Under the pieces are notes generated by a model. The model was not told the origin of the DNA. It did not search any database and saw only the letters and a list, made by a program, of their open reading frames with translations. A stretch of DNA of 64,000 bases from JANXUR01 sp038229415 (GTDB taxonomy: Bacteria; Acidobacteriota; Terriglobia; Terriglobales; Acidobacteriaceae), in the NCBI GenBank assembly GCA_038229415.1, contig JBBROM010000001.1, positions 434,001 to 498,000 of the forward strand. Direction: 5' to 3'. Made by a program: the position numbers and the translations under genes. Numbering within the stretch: position 1 is the stretch's first letter; each line of letters begins with the position of its first letter. Shown piece by piece: positions 1 to 8,389 of the stretch.

Positions 1-1076
1 AGCTTTAGCATCGCTGGGCCGTCGAGCCATTCGGTGTTGGTGTCGCTGGCATAGCGAAAGCCGTCGGCTAAGGGTTGACCGTTCATCCAGTTGGCATCGT
101 CCCACCAAGGATGCAGGGGTTTCACCACGAACATGGTTTCGAGTTCAATAGTGCTGCGAGCTTCGTCTTCGCTCAACAGCGACTCGTGCAGCTTTTCTCC
201 GGGGCGAATGCCAATGTGCTCGATGGCGCACCCGGGAGCCACAGTCTCGGCCAGGTCGGTCATCTTCATGCTGGGTATCTTCGGAACGAAGATCTCGCCG
301 CCATGCATCTGACCGATGCAGTCAATGACGAAGCGCACACCTTGATCGAGTGTGATCCAGAAGCGGGTCATGCGGGCGTCGGTGACGGTGACTTTGCCGG
401 ACTTGCGCTGTTCGAGGAACACGGGCACCACGCTGCCCCGGCTGCCCACGACGTTGCCGTAGCGGGCGCAACTGAAGCGGGTCTGGCGTCCACCGGAGTA
501 GGCGTTGGCTTGCACGAACATTTTCTCGGCGCAGAGCTTGGTGGCACCGTAAAGATTGACCGGGTTGACGGCCTTGTCAGTGGACAGCGCGAGGACGTGG
601 CGTACACCTTGGTCAATGGCGGCATCAATCACGTTCTTACCGCCCATGATGTTGGTCTGGATGGCCTCAAACGGGTTGTACTCGCAGGCCGGAACCTGCT
701 TCAGGGCAGCGGCGTGGACGACGACGTCAATGCCGTGGAAGGCACGTTGCAACCGGGCTGCATCACGCACGTCGCCGATAAAATAGCGCAGGCTAGGGTG
801 GTTGTAGCCGGTGGAGCGCATTTCGTGCTGTTTGAGTTCGTCGCGGCTCAGAATTACAAGCTTCTTCGGTTTGTAGTCGCGGAGCATGATCTCCACGAAC
901 TTCTTGCCGAACGATCCGGTGCCGCCAGTCACCAGGACGGAGAGTTGAGACCAATCCGCCGACAGGTCGGACGATTTAGATAAATTTGATGAATTGGACA
1001 CATTAGACAAATTAGACAAATCCGCAGCCACTCCTTGCTTTTGCTCCGCCAGAAACCGCGTCCTAAAGTACTTCAT
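1..1076 (-). CDS. pseB: UDP-N-acetylglucosamine 4,6-dehydratase, PseB-like (3' end cut by window edge)
   Basis: Reading the minus strand from an ATG at 1076 gives a short-chain dehydrogenase with the nucleotide-binding motif VLVTGGTGSFGKKFV (about residues 43-57), followed by AALKQVPACEYNP, a STDKAVNPVNLYGATK catalytic segment (Lys of the S/T-Y-K set) and the C-terminal SDTNTEWL. This pattern is typical of PseB/FlaA1-type UDP-GlcNAc 4,6-dehydratases, which make keto-deoxy sugars. Only a few C-terminal residues lie outside the window. The family normally begins just before the GTGSFG motif. Here about 40 extra residues precede it, including a Ser/Asn/Leu-rich stretch encoded by a simple DNA repeat, so the true start could be further in. 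It is divergent from the Wzc-type gene across 242 bp. The family is clear; pseudaminic acid as the product is inference. Confidence 0.9.
   Translation of the reverse strand, partial: MKYFRTRFLAEQKQGVAADLSNLSNVSNSSNLSKSSDLSADWSQLSVLVTGGTGSFGKKFVEIMLRDYKPKKLVILSRDELKQHEMRSTGYNHPSLRYFIGDVRDAARLQRAFHGIDVVVHAAALKQVPACEYNPFEAIQTNIMGGKNVIDAAIDQGVRHVLALSTDKAVNPVNLYGATKLCAEKMFVQANAYSGGRQTRFSCARYGNVVGSRGSVVPVFLEQRKSGKVTVTDARMTRFWITLDQGVRFVIDCIGQMHGGEIFVPKIPSMKMTDLAETVAPGCAIEHIGIRPGEKLHESLLSEDEARSTIELETMFVVKPLHPWWDDANWMNGQPLADGFRYASDTNTEWLDGPAMLK
967..1023 (-). repeat. Short imperfect 9-nt repeat inside the PseB N-terminus
   Basis: On the minus strand a unit close to TTGTCTAAT recurs about six times with decay. 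In frame it encodes a low-complexity L-S-N/V-S-N/S-S-N linker ahead of the Rossmann motif. It looks like an intergenic-type simple repeat absorbed into, or lying just before, the coding region. Confidence 0.75.
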
Positions 1077-1318
1077 AACGATAACACTGCGTGGGGGGCG
1101 GGGTAGACTTCCGGGGGTAGGCAGCGTTGCTCGGAGTGTTACCATAAGAGATAAGTTTTGCCGTCCCCCAAGGTCTGATGCCCCCAGTTAGGCGTCGGGT
1201 CTGATTTGTTCTGCTGTGTGGCGAGTTAGCCCCCGAAATTGACTTTGCGCGGTTTGGCGCAGGGCCGGGATGGTTCAGAAAGCCACTGGCGGCAGCGGCA
1301 AGCGAGGCAGCCTCAATC

Positions 1319-3658
1319 ATGAATACAGGTAACTATCCCCCGGAAGGTATGGCTGCAGGACAAGGGCCAGTCGTTCGCGAAATCGCGACCTTTCAGCGGG
1401 CTACCGATTTTGCACAACCGATTCTCGCGGGCGGGTCTTACGCCTACGGCGCCACGCCACTGGGGGAGTCGCCTTTCCGTCAGTATTGGCAGGTTTTACT
1501 CAAGCGAAAATGGGTAGTACTGGCCTGCACGGTGGGTATGCTGGCGCTGGTGGGCGTTGCCAGCCTGCGGATGCCCAAGATCTACGACTCCACCAGTCGC
1601 ATGGCCATCAGCAAGTCAGATCAAGCAGCACAATCGCTGCATGAAGGCGGCGCAGACGACTACATAGACGATGCGGAGATGGAGACGCAGGTGCGCATTG
1701 TCCAGAGCGACGTTCTGGCCTTGCAAGTGATCAAGCAGCTGGATTTGGTTCATAATCCCGCCTTCGGTGGTAAGCCTGCATCGGCCGATGCCGTCGTTGG
1801 AGTCCCTGAAATTGCTGGTGCGGAAGCAGTACAGGCATCCGGAGTGCTCGATAGCTTTAAGGGTGGACTCAAAGTGGTTCGGGTGCCCAGCACCCGGTTG
1901 ATTGAGGTGCAGTACCACAGCACCGATCCGCAAATGGCAGCGAATGTCGTAAACACTACCGCTTCGGCCTACGTTGAGCAAAACTTCAAGACCAAGTTTG
2001 AAGGCACGATGCAAGCCTCAGACTGGCTCTCGCGCCAGCTGGTGGATCTGCGGATGAGAGTGGAGACGGCGCAGCAGAAACTCGTCGCCTATCAGAAGGA
2101 TCATGGAATTCTGGGCGACGACAAGCAGAACGTCGTCACCACCAAGCTGGATGAGATCAACAAGGAACTGACGATCGCGCAGTCCGACCGCATTCAGAAA
2201 GAAGCGGCCTACAAGCTGGCGCAGGTCGGAGCCGAGGCACCCGGAGAGTCGAGCCTGACGACCGGACAGGAAAGCTTTATGGATAAGCTGCGCTCTCAGG
2301 AGGCGGACCTGAAGACTCAGTTAGCCAAACTGAGCAGCGAGTTTGGCCCGGCGTATCCAGAAGTGGTGCGGGTGTCGAACCAGTTGAAGCAGGTGCAGGC
2401 GGATATGAAGCTGGAGAGTGGGCGGCAGGTCGCCCGGCTTAAGTCAGCTTATCTTGCTTCGTTGCAGCGCGAACAGTTGTTGCAGGCCGAGTTCGAAAGC
2501 CAGAAGCAGCTTTACAACAGCATGAACGAGAGCTTTATCGAGTACAGTTCGCTGAAGCGCGATGCTGAGAGCAGCCAGCAGCTATACGACGGCCTGGTGG
2601 AAAAGTTGAAGGAAGCAGGCGTGACCGCAGGACTGCGTTCCAGCAATATCCGCATTGTGGACTACGGTCGGGTGCCATCCTATCCTTCGTCTCCGAATAT
2701 CCCACGGAATATGGGATTTGCGCTGATGTTTGGACTGATGGCGGGCGTCGGAATGGCGTTTCTGTTGGAAAGTCTTGATAACACCGTGCGAACGACGGAG
2801 GAAGCGCAGATTATCTCCGCACTCCCGGCACTAGGCATGATCCCCCTTGGGGGCGCGGCTTCGGAACAGCCCAAACGGTTAAAGGGCGACGTCAGCATGT
2901 CTCTGCGGGAAGAGGAAGAAGTCCACGCCAACGAGCCAGCGGGGCTGGTGACGCAGAGCCGTCCGCAGTCGCAGATGGCGGAGTCGTATCGGGCGCTGCG
3001 AACCTCGATCCTGCTTTCCTCGATTGGCGGCCCACCGCGTGTCATTATGGTCACCAGTTCGCTGCCGCAGGAAGGCAAGACGACGACCTCGCTGAACTTT
3101 GCCACGGTGCTGTCACAAAAAGCGGCAAGAGTGCTGCTGATTGATGCGGATTTGCGGCGCCCTTCCGTGCATACGACGCTCGGACTGGGCCCACGGCTGG
3201 GGCTGTGCAACGTACTGACCGGCGGAGCAACGCTGGAGAGCACGGTGATACCGGTTCCGGGGCTCAAGAATTTGTATGTGCTGCCAGCGGGCACCACGCC
3301 GCCAAACCCGGCGGAGCTGCTTTCTTCCAACGAGATGAAAGAGCTGCTGGCGGGACTGCGCAAGCAGTATGACCACATTGTGATTGATACGCCTCCAGTC
3401 CTGTCAGTCACCGACGCGGCGGTGGTTTCGCCCAACGCGGACGCGGTAGTGCTGGTGATACGGGCGGGGCAAACCACGAAACAGGCGCTGAAGCGCGCGC
3501 GCGACATTCTGGCGCAGGTGAATGCACGGGTTACAGGCGTAGTGCTGAATGCGGTGGATTTGAGTTCGCCGGGCTATCAGTATTACGGTTATGGCTCGAA
3601 GTATTCCTCGTACTACAACGAGGACGAGGCTCCGCGCAGTTCGGCAGGCGGCGTTTAG
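1319..3658 (+). CDS. wzc: Polysaccharide biosynthesis tyrosine autokinase, Wzc-type
   Basis: A 779-residue inner-membrane polysaccharide co-polymerase fused to a BY-kinase. A transmembrane segment lies near residues 62-80, followed by a long periplasmic Wzz/coiled-coil region (about 90-460) and a second membrane segment near 465-485. The cytoplasmic kinase follows, with Walker A SSLPQEGKTTT (about 580), Walker A' LLIDADLRRP (about 606) and Walker B HIVIDTPPVL (about 687). The C-terminus carries a tyrosine cluster (YQYYGYGSKYSSYY, about 753-766), the usual autophosphorylation site. It would control chain length and export with the Wza encoded at 27747-28733. It starts the long plus-strand EPS run. 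The family call is firm; the gene symbol reflects function rather than orthology. Confidence 0.95.
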   Translation: MNTGNYPPEGMAAGQGPVVREIATFQRATDFAQPILAGGSYAYGATPLGESPFRQYWQVLLKRKWVVLACTVGMLALVGVASLRMPKIYDSTSRMAISKSDQAAQSLHEGGADDYIDDAEMETQVRIVQSDVLALQVIKQLDLVHNPAFGGKPASADAVVGVPEIAGAEAVQASGVLDSFKGGLKVVRVPSTRLIEVQYHSTDPQMAANVVNTTASAYVEQNFKTKFEGTMQASDWLSRQLVDLRMRVETAQQKLVAYQKDHGILGDDKQNVVTTKLDEINKELTIAQSDRIQKEAAYKLAQVGAEAPGESSLTTGQESFMDKLRSQEADLKTQLAKLSSEFGPAYPEVVRVSNQLKQVQADMKLESGRQVARLKSAYLASLQREQLLQAEFESQKQLYNSMNESFIEYSSLKRDAESSQQLYDGLVEKLKEAGVTAGLRSSNIRIVDYGRVPSYPSSPNIPRNMGFALMFGLMAGVGMAFLLESLDNTVRTTEEAQIISALPALGMIPLGGAASEQPKRLKGDVSMSLREEEEVHANEPAGLVTQSRPQSQMAESYRALRTSILLSSIGGPPRVIMVTSSLPQEGKTTTSLNFATVLSQKAARVLLIDADLRRPSVHTTLGLGPRLGLCNVLTGGATLESTVIPVPGLKNLYVLPAGTTPPNPAELLSSNEMKELLAGLRKQYDHIVIDTPPVLSVTDAAVVSPNADAVVLVIRAGQTTKQALKRARDILAQVNARVTGVVLNAVDLSSPGYQYYGYGSKYSSYYNEDEAPRSSAGGV

Positions 3659-3718
3659 CCGCGATTGGCTTCGCACGTGTAAGTGAGAAAATCCATCGGA
3701 CTGGCTTGAAAACTGCTC

Positions 3719-5020
3719 ATGGCAATGAAGTTTGAGGGGAAAATTGGTCTGCCGGTGCGGCTGCTGCTGGCAATCCTGATTTTGGTCTATCTGTTGTTGG
3801 CGGGCCGTGATTTAGCGGTGAGCGTGCTGACGTCTCTGCCCAATCCGCAGGCGTGGGAACTGGCAACGAGGCTTGACCCAGGGAATGCGGAGTTGCCCTG
3901 GCAGCTTGCGCGCTTTGCGTCTTTGCAAGATGCCGATCCCACCAAAGCTGCGAATTACTTGGAGAAAGCGGTGGCGAAGAATCCTCACGACGCCCGCTAT
4001 TGGTTTGAGCTCACCAACTACTATCAGCAGCTTGGGCGAATGCAAGATCAGAGCCGCGCCTTTGACGCCGCACTGAAGGCTGACCCCAAGACGCCAGCGT
4101 TAGCCTGGCAAGCCGCAAATTTCTACCTGCTGGCGGGCGAAACCGATAAGGCACTCGGTGCATTCCGCATTACTCTGGAGAATGATCCCTCATACCGCGA
4201 GGAGGCCATGCATTTGATTTGGCAGGCCAGCCCGGACGTGGATCACGTGTTGCAAGTCGCGGTGCCGCCCGATCCTGACCTGTATCAGTTGCTCTTGGCC
4301 ATTCTGGTTTCGGAAAAACAAGACGCGCCAGCGCGCCAGCTATGGAGTCGGCTGATTGGGCTTGGCGGTCCGCTGAACCCCAAGAAGGTCACTTTCTACG
4401 TGCGCTATCTGTTGACCCAGGGCGACGCAACTGGCGCGATGACGGCATGGCGGGAAATGGTGCCATTGTGCGGACTGAACGCGTATCTGCCAAATGAAAA
4501 TCTAGTGATAAACGGCGGGTTTGAATTGCGGCTGCTGAACGATGGCTTTGACTGGCACTATGACAAACGTCCGCACGCTGCGTTGGCGCTGGATGCGTCC
4601 GACTTTCATGGTGGGAGCCGCTCGATGGCGATATCGTTTGATGGTCTGGATGTGAACGAAATTGGCGTGGAGCAATGGGTTCCGGTGCAGCCGGATGCGT
4701 CCTACGACTTCTCGGCGTATTTTAAGGTCGAGAACCTGGAGGGTGCGGGCGGCCCGGTATTTCTGGTGCAAGATCAGCAGTCGGCCGAGGTCTATTTCAC
4801 CAGCTCCTTCCTGATGGGTGCCGAGATATGGCGGGAGGTAACGGGGACCTTCCATACCGGCAAGGACGCGAAGATGGTGTCATTGCGGTTGGTAAGAACC
4901 CCGGCCAACAACGCCATCAAAGGAAAGCTGTGGATTGATGACGTGCAGATCGTTCGCCATGCGGAGATTGCAAAACCTGGCAGCGGCCCCGCAGGTACAC
5001 GAGGAGGCATAACCCGGTGA
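3719..5020 (+). CDS. Membrane-anchored TPR protein with C-terminal carbohydrate-binding-like domain
   Basis: A 433-residue protein with an N-terminal membrane segment (about residues 10-30), tetratricopeptide-type helices (about 45-200; motifs such as YWFELTNYYQQLGRM and ALAWQAANFYLLAGE), and a C-terminal beta-rich region from about 264 that opens with NGGFE and contains SMAISFDGLDVNE and LWIDDVQIV. The latter pattern is seen in CBM4/9-like jelly rolls. The gene lies 60 bp after the Wzc-type gene and its stop overlaps the next start by 4 nt (GTGA), so it belongs to the EPS operon. A scaffold role at the polymerase/export site, binding glycan on the periplasmic side, is inference. TPR proteins are common partners in such loci. 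Confidence 0.75.
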   Translation: MAMKFEGKIGLPVRLLLAILILVYLLLAGRDLAVSVLTSLPNPQAWELATRLDPGNAELPWQLARFASLQDADPTKAANYLEKAVAKNPHDARYWFELTNYYQQLGRMQDQSRAFDAALKADPKTPALAWQAANFYLLAGETDKALGAFRITLENDPSYREEAMHLIWQASPDVDHVLQVAVPPDPDLYQLLLAILVSEKQDAPARQLWSRLIGLGGPLNPKKVTFYVRYLLTQGDATGAMTAWREMVPLCGLNAYLPNENLVINGGFELRLLNDGFDWHYDKRPHAALALDASDFHGGSRSMAISFDGLDVNEIGVEQWVPVQPDASYDFSAYFKVENLEGAGGPVFLVQDQQSAEVYFTSSFLMGAEIWREVTGTFHTGKDAKMVSLRLVRTPANNAIKGKLWIDDVQIVRHAEIAKPGSGPAGTRGGITR

Positions 5021-6381
5021 GTTTTACTTCCCCGTTTACTGCACCACTGGCCAGCGCTGAAGTGCGCCAGCCCGTGGACGATTCCCGGCAAAAGCGCGCC
5101 AATCGAGTCGTGCTTTGGGGCACGGTGGGGTTGCTGCTGTTCGGACCGCTTGCCTTTGGAGCGGTGGAGCCCTGGGCGATCTTCCTGGTACAGGCGGGTG
5201 CCAGCGGATTGTTCCTATGGTGGCTGAAGGATCAAGGCCGAGTCGATGCTCGTTCGATTGTTTGGAATCCTCTTTATGCACCAATGCTGGCGTTCTTTGG
5301 GTTTGGCCTCGTGCAGTGGGTTTTGGGACTCACCGCCTACCGTCACGTCACCGGGCAGGAATTGATGCTACTGGCGTGCTACGGAGTACTCGGCTTTCTG
5401 TTGACGCAGACGCTGGAACGTGGAACGCTGCGACGGGTGACCACGGCGGTGATTGGGTTTGGCGGAGTGTTGGCAAGCCTCGCTCTGGTGCAAGGTCTCG
5501 CCTCGAATGGCAGGCTCTACTGGCTGCGCAAGCCGAGTCAGGGGGGCTGGATCTACGGGCCTTACGTGAACCACAATCATTACGCCGGGCTGATGGAAAT
5601 GCTGGTGCCGATTCCGTTGCTGCTGGCCTTTAGCAGGCATGTGACTGGCCTGCAGCGGTGGCTGCTGGGCGGCGCGAGTTTGGTGATGGCGACGACGATT
5701 TTTCTCTCTGGTTCGCGCGGCGGCATGATTGCCTTCGCGGTGGAGAGCATTTTGCTGGGCGTGCTGATCTGGAAGTCGGTGAAGGTGCCGCAGTACCGGT
5801 ATTACGGACTGGGTGCGGTGGCTGGCTTCATACTTTTAGTTGGTTTGCTGGGCGGGCAGGCGCTGTTGCATCGCGTCACCGGAGTTCCGGGCGAGACGCA
5901 GGGTGACCTCGGTATTTCCATGCGACTGGACATAGATCGCGACTGCCTGCGCATGTTCGCCGCCAAGCCGATTGCTGGATTTGGGCTGGGCGCTTTTCCA
6001 GTGGTAAATCCGCAGTACCGCAGCTTTTCCACTGACAACTTCGTGAATGCGGCGCACAACGATGTGCTGCAACTAGCGGTGGAGGGCGGAGCGATAGGTT
6101 TGGGACTAATGCTCTGGTTCTTGTTTCTGTTTTATCGCCGAACCCTGCCTGCGCTTTCCGCATGGGAGGACTCCGGTACCGCGGCCTTGCGTACGGTCGT
6201 GATGATCGGTGTTACGGGCTTGCTCGTGCACAGCCTTTCAGACTTCAACCTGCATGTGCCAGCCAACGCGGCTATCTTCTATGCGCTCTGTTTGCTGGGG
6301 ACGCATCCTGGCTGGGGCGACGACACCGTCCGGCCTAAGCGGCGTCGCCCACGCTCTTCCAGCGCTGATTCCGCCAGTTGA
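5017..6381 (+). CDS. O-antigen ligase/polymerase (Wzy-like) membrane protein
   Basis: A 454-residue polytopic membrane protein with about ten hydrophobic segments and the O-antigen ligase family signatures SGSRGGMIAF (about residue 230) and, after the large periplasmic loop, GFGLGAFPVVNP and AHNDVLQLAVEGG. The Arg and His in these motifs are the residues typical of WaaL/Wzy proteins. It would polymerise or transfer lipid-linked repeat units on the periplasmic face. The GTG start overlaps the previous stop (GTGA) and the next gene begins within its own stop, so three genes are translationally coupled. A second family member is encoded at 14622-16016. Which one polymerises and which ligates cannot be told from sequence. 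Confidence 0.88.
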   Translation: MSFTSPFTAPLASAEVRQPVDDSRQKRANRVVLWGTVGLLLFGPLAFGAVEPWAIFLVQAGASGLFLWWLKDQGRVDARSIVWNPLYAPMLAFFGFGLVQWVLGLTAYRHVTGQELMLLACYGVLGFLLTQTLERGTLRRVTTAVIGFGGVLASLALVQGLASNGRLYWLRKPSQGGWIYGPYVNHNHYAGLMEMLVPIPLLLAFSRHVTGLQRWLLGGASLVMATTIFLSGSRGGMIAFAVESILLGVLIWKSVKVPQYRYYGLGAVAGFILLVGLLGGQALLHRVTGVPGETQGDLGISMRLDIDRDCLRMFAAKPIAGFGLGAFPVVNPQYRSFSTDNFVNAAHNDVLQLAVEGGAIGLGLMLWFLFLFYRRTLPALSAWEDSGTAALRTVVMIGVTGLLVHSLSDFNLHVPANAAIFYALCLLGTHPGWGDDTVRPKRRRPRSSSADSAS

Positions 6382-7991
6382 ATAGTGAACAGCGAACGGT
6401 GAACCGCGACGACAAGCCGCCTAGCTTGACCCCTCTTGCTGAACCGTCAACCGACGGTGCTCCACACGCCCGCTTCCGGCGGCAGATGGGGCAGGTATCG
6501 CGCCAGACCTCCATTATTTTTGGCGGGACGGTTTTCTACACCGTTTCCAATTATTTATTCAAGATCTACCTGGCACGGCGTTTGGGGCCGTCGCCGCTCG
6601 GCGTGTATGCGTTGGGCATGACGGTCGTGGGTGTGCTCAGCATTCTTGGAGTGGCTGGGCTGCCCCAGGCGGCGGCACGCTTTGTCGCGGCGTACTCCGC
6701 CACCCGCGACTACCGCGCTTTGCGAGGCTTTCTGTGGCGTTCGGGCGCGGTGATCGCAGCTCTTCTGGCCGTCTGTGCGCTCGCGATGATGCTGGGCCGG
6801 GGGTGGGTCGCGAACCGCCTGTATGACGCACCTACACTAGCGCAGTTCATGCCTTTCTTTGTGGGCATTCTGATCACCGGTGCGGTGATCAGCTGGCTTG
6901 GGCAGGTGCTGGCTGGCTTTCAGGACGCGGCGAAGCGAACACTGGTGACGCAGGTGCTGGCCAACCCGCTGATGATCCTGTTGGCGGCGGTGACCATCGA
7001 GCTGGGCTGGGGCTTGGGCGGGTATCTATGGGCACAGGTCGTTAGCAACTTGGTGGCGTTGATACTACTGGCGTGGTTTGTGTGGAAGCTGCTGCCAGCG
7101 GAAGCGCGTCCGGGCGCGGGAACGCTGAGGCCGCTGGGGCCGGGGGTGACTTCCTTCTGCAAGGCCGTCTTCGCCATGACGGTGCTGGAGTTCATCTTGA
7201 CCCAGGCCGACAAAGTGATCCTGGGGCTGTACCTGCCCCCGCGCGAGATTGGCGTGTATGCCTTGGCAGCAACTATGGTCGCTTTTGTTCCAGTGCTATT
7301 GCAGTCGGTGAACCAGATTTTCGCCCCGATGATCGCCGATCTCTATGCCCGGGGCGAGAGTGCGTTGCTGGGGCGCATTTACCAGACGGTGACGAAGTGG
7401 GTGATCGGCTTCACCTTTCCGCTGGCGCTGGTCTTGATGATCTATGCGGTGCCGCTGCTGGGCATCTTCGGTTCAGCTTTTGTGGCAGGTGCGGGCGTTT
7501 TGATCATCGGCACGATGGGTCAGTTGGTGAATATTGGCACCGGGTCTGTGGGCTATCTGCTGCTGATGTCAGGCCATCAGCGCCGGGTGATCGAAACCGA
7601 GGCGGTGGTGGCGGTCGTGACGGTGGGGATGAATCTGGTGCTGGTGCCGCGAATGGGCATGTTGGGGGCCGCGATGGCTTCGGCGGCGGCGGCGGCTCTG
7701 ATGAACCTGCTGATGCTGTGGAGCGTGCACCGCTTCATGGGACTCTCGCCCTACAATTGGCACTACTTGCGGCTGTTGCCGCCGCTGGCTGCGTCTGGAC
7801 TAGCAGTTTGGGGCCTGCAAGGCGTGGCTGCGAGTCTGCCGGGCTGGGGCAAAATAGGGCTGGCCTTGGTGGCAGGTTATGCTGTGTTTCTGGCGGGAGC
7901 GCTGCTGCTAGGCTTGGACGACGATGACCGAATTGTGGCGGAAGCGGCTTGGCGCAAGATTCGTGGCGGAGCAACAGCGCCAATCGGCTAG
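6378..7991 (+). CDS. wzx: Lipid-linked oligosaccharide flippase, Wzx/MVF-type
   Basis: A 537-residue multi-pass protein (about 12-14 hydrophobic helices) with features of the polysaccharide biosynthesis C / oligosaccharide flippase family, for example QTSIIFGGTVFYTVSNYLFKI near residues 41-61 and LARRLGPSPLGVYALG just after. It would move undecaprenyl-linked units across the inner membrane. The TTG at 6378 overlaps the preceding stop (TTGA), which favours coupling. However, the first ~15 codons are built on a short GTGAAC-type repeat, and an in-frame ATG at 6486 sits directly before the conserved part, so the mature start may be there. The flippase class is clear; substrate specificity is not. 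Confidence 0.9.
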   Translation: MNSEQRTVNRDDKPPSLTPLAEPSTDGAPHARFRRQMGQVSRQTSIIFGGTVFYTVSNYLFKIYLARRLGPSPLGVYALGMTVVGVLSILGVAGLPQAAARFVAAYSATRDYRALRGFLWRSGAVIAALLAVCALAMMLGRGWVANRLYDAPTLAQFMPFFVGILITGAVISWLGQVLAGFQDAAKRTLVTQVLANPLMILLAAVTIELGWGLGGYLWAQVVSNLVALILLAWFVWKLLPAEARPGAGTLRPLGPGVTSFCKAVFAMTVLEFILTQADKVILGLYLPPREIGVYALAATMVAFVPVLLQSVNQIFAPMIADLYARGESALLGRIYQTVTKWVIGFTFPLALVLMIYAVPLLGIFGSAFVAGAGVLIIGTMGQLVNIGTGSVGYLLLMSGHQRRVIETEAVVAVVTVGMNLVLVPRMGMLGAAMASAAAAALMNLLMLWSVHRFMGLSPYNWHYLRLLPPLAASGLAVWGLQGVAASLPGWGKIGLALVAGYAVFLAGALLLGLDDDDRIVAEAAWRKIRGGATAPIG

Positions 7992-8024
7992 CCTGGGCGT
8001 TAGACTTGTTAGCAGGAGATAGTG

Positions 8025-8249
8025 ATGGCTCCAGAGACACCAGAAAAGACAGGGGATGCCAAACGCGCGGTGCCGCTTCCAGAAGATCTGTGCGCGCGGA
8101 TTGAGGCACAGGTTGCGCCAGCGTTTGGCGGCTTGGAGCCGCTGCTGACGCTGATCCTGAACGAGATGTTGCGCGACGAAAGTGCCAAGCACGACCGCGC
8201 GGAAGAACAGGCGATTGAAGCGCGCCTGCGCGACTTGGGATACCTGTAA
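8025..8249 (+). CDS. Small hypothetical protein, possible ribbon-helix-helix fold
   Basis: A 74-residue acidic protein preceded by a strong AGGAGA ribosome-binding site 5 bp before the ATG at 8025; a GTG one codon earlier is also in frame. Residues 13-50 (RAVPLPEDLCARIEAQV, then LLTLILNEML) resemble the strand-helix-helix layout of Arc/CopG-type proteins. The C-terminus AIEARLRDLGYL is a tail often seen on unrelated bacterial proteins. It sits inside the EPS run, 33 bp after the flippase gene. A local regulator or a small binding partner are both possible. I do not recognise a named family. Confidence 0.65.
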   Translation: MAPETPEKTGDAKRAVPLPEDLCARIEAQVAPAFGGLEPLLTLILNEMLRDESAKHDRAEEQAIEARLRDLGYL

Positions 8250-8389
8250 GTTCCTTTCTCCGATAGTCGGTTCCGCAATGGAACGAGACCATCTCCCGAT
8301 CTGGAACTCTCCAACATTTTTCTAAGCGAATTCATGCGCCAAGCATGGCAGAGGCATGGTATTCCTAGGCACATTGTGGAGGAACTTCC

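Noticed and set aside
75..983. 302-residue plus-strand open frame at the left edge
   Set aside because: It is the antisense of the PseB-like gene, which shows real motifs.
2680..3507. 275-residue open frame antisense to the Wzc-type kinase gene
   Set aside because: Ser/Thr-rich shadow of a strongly supported gene on the other strand.
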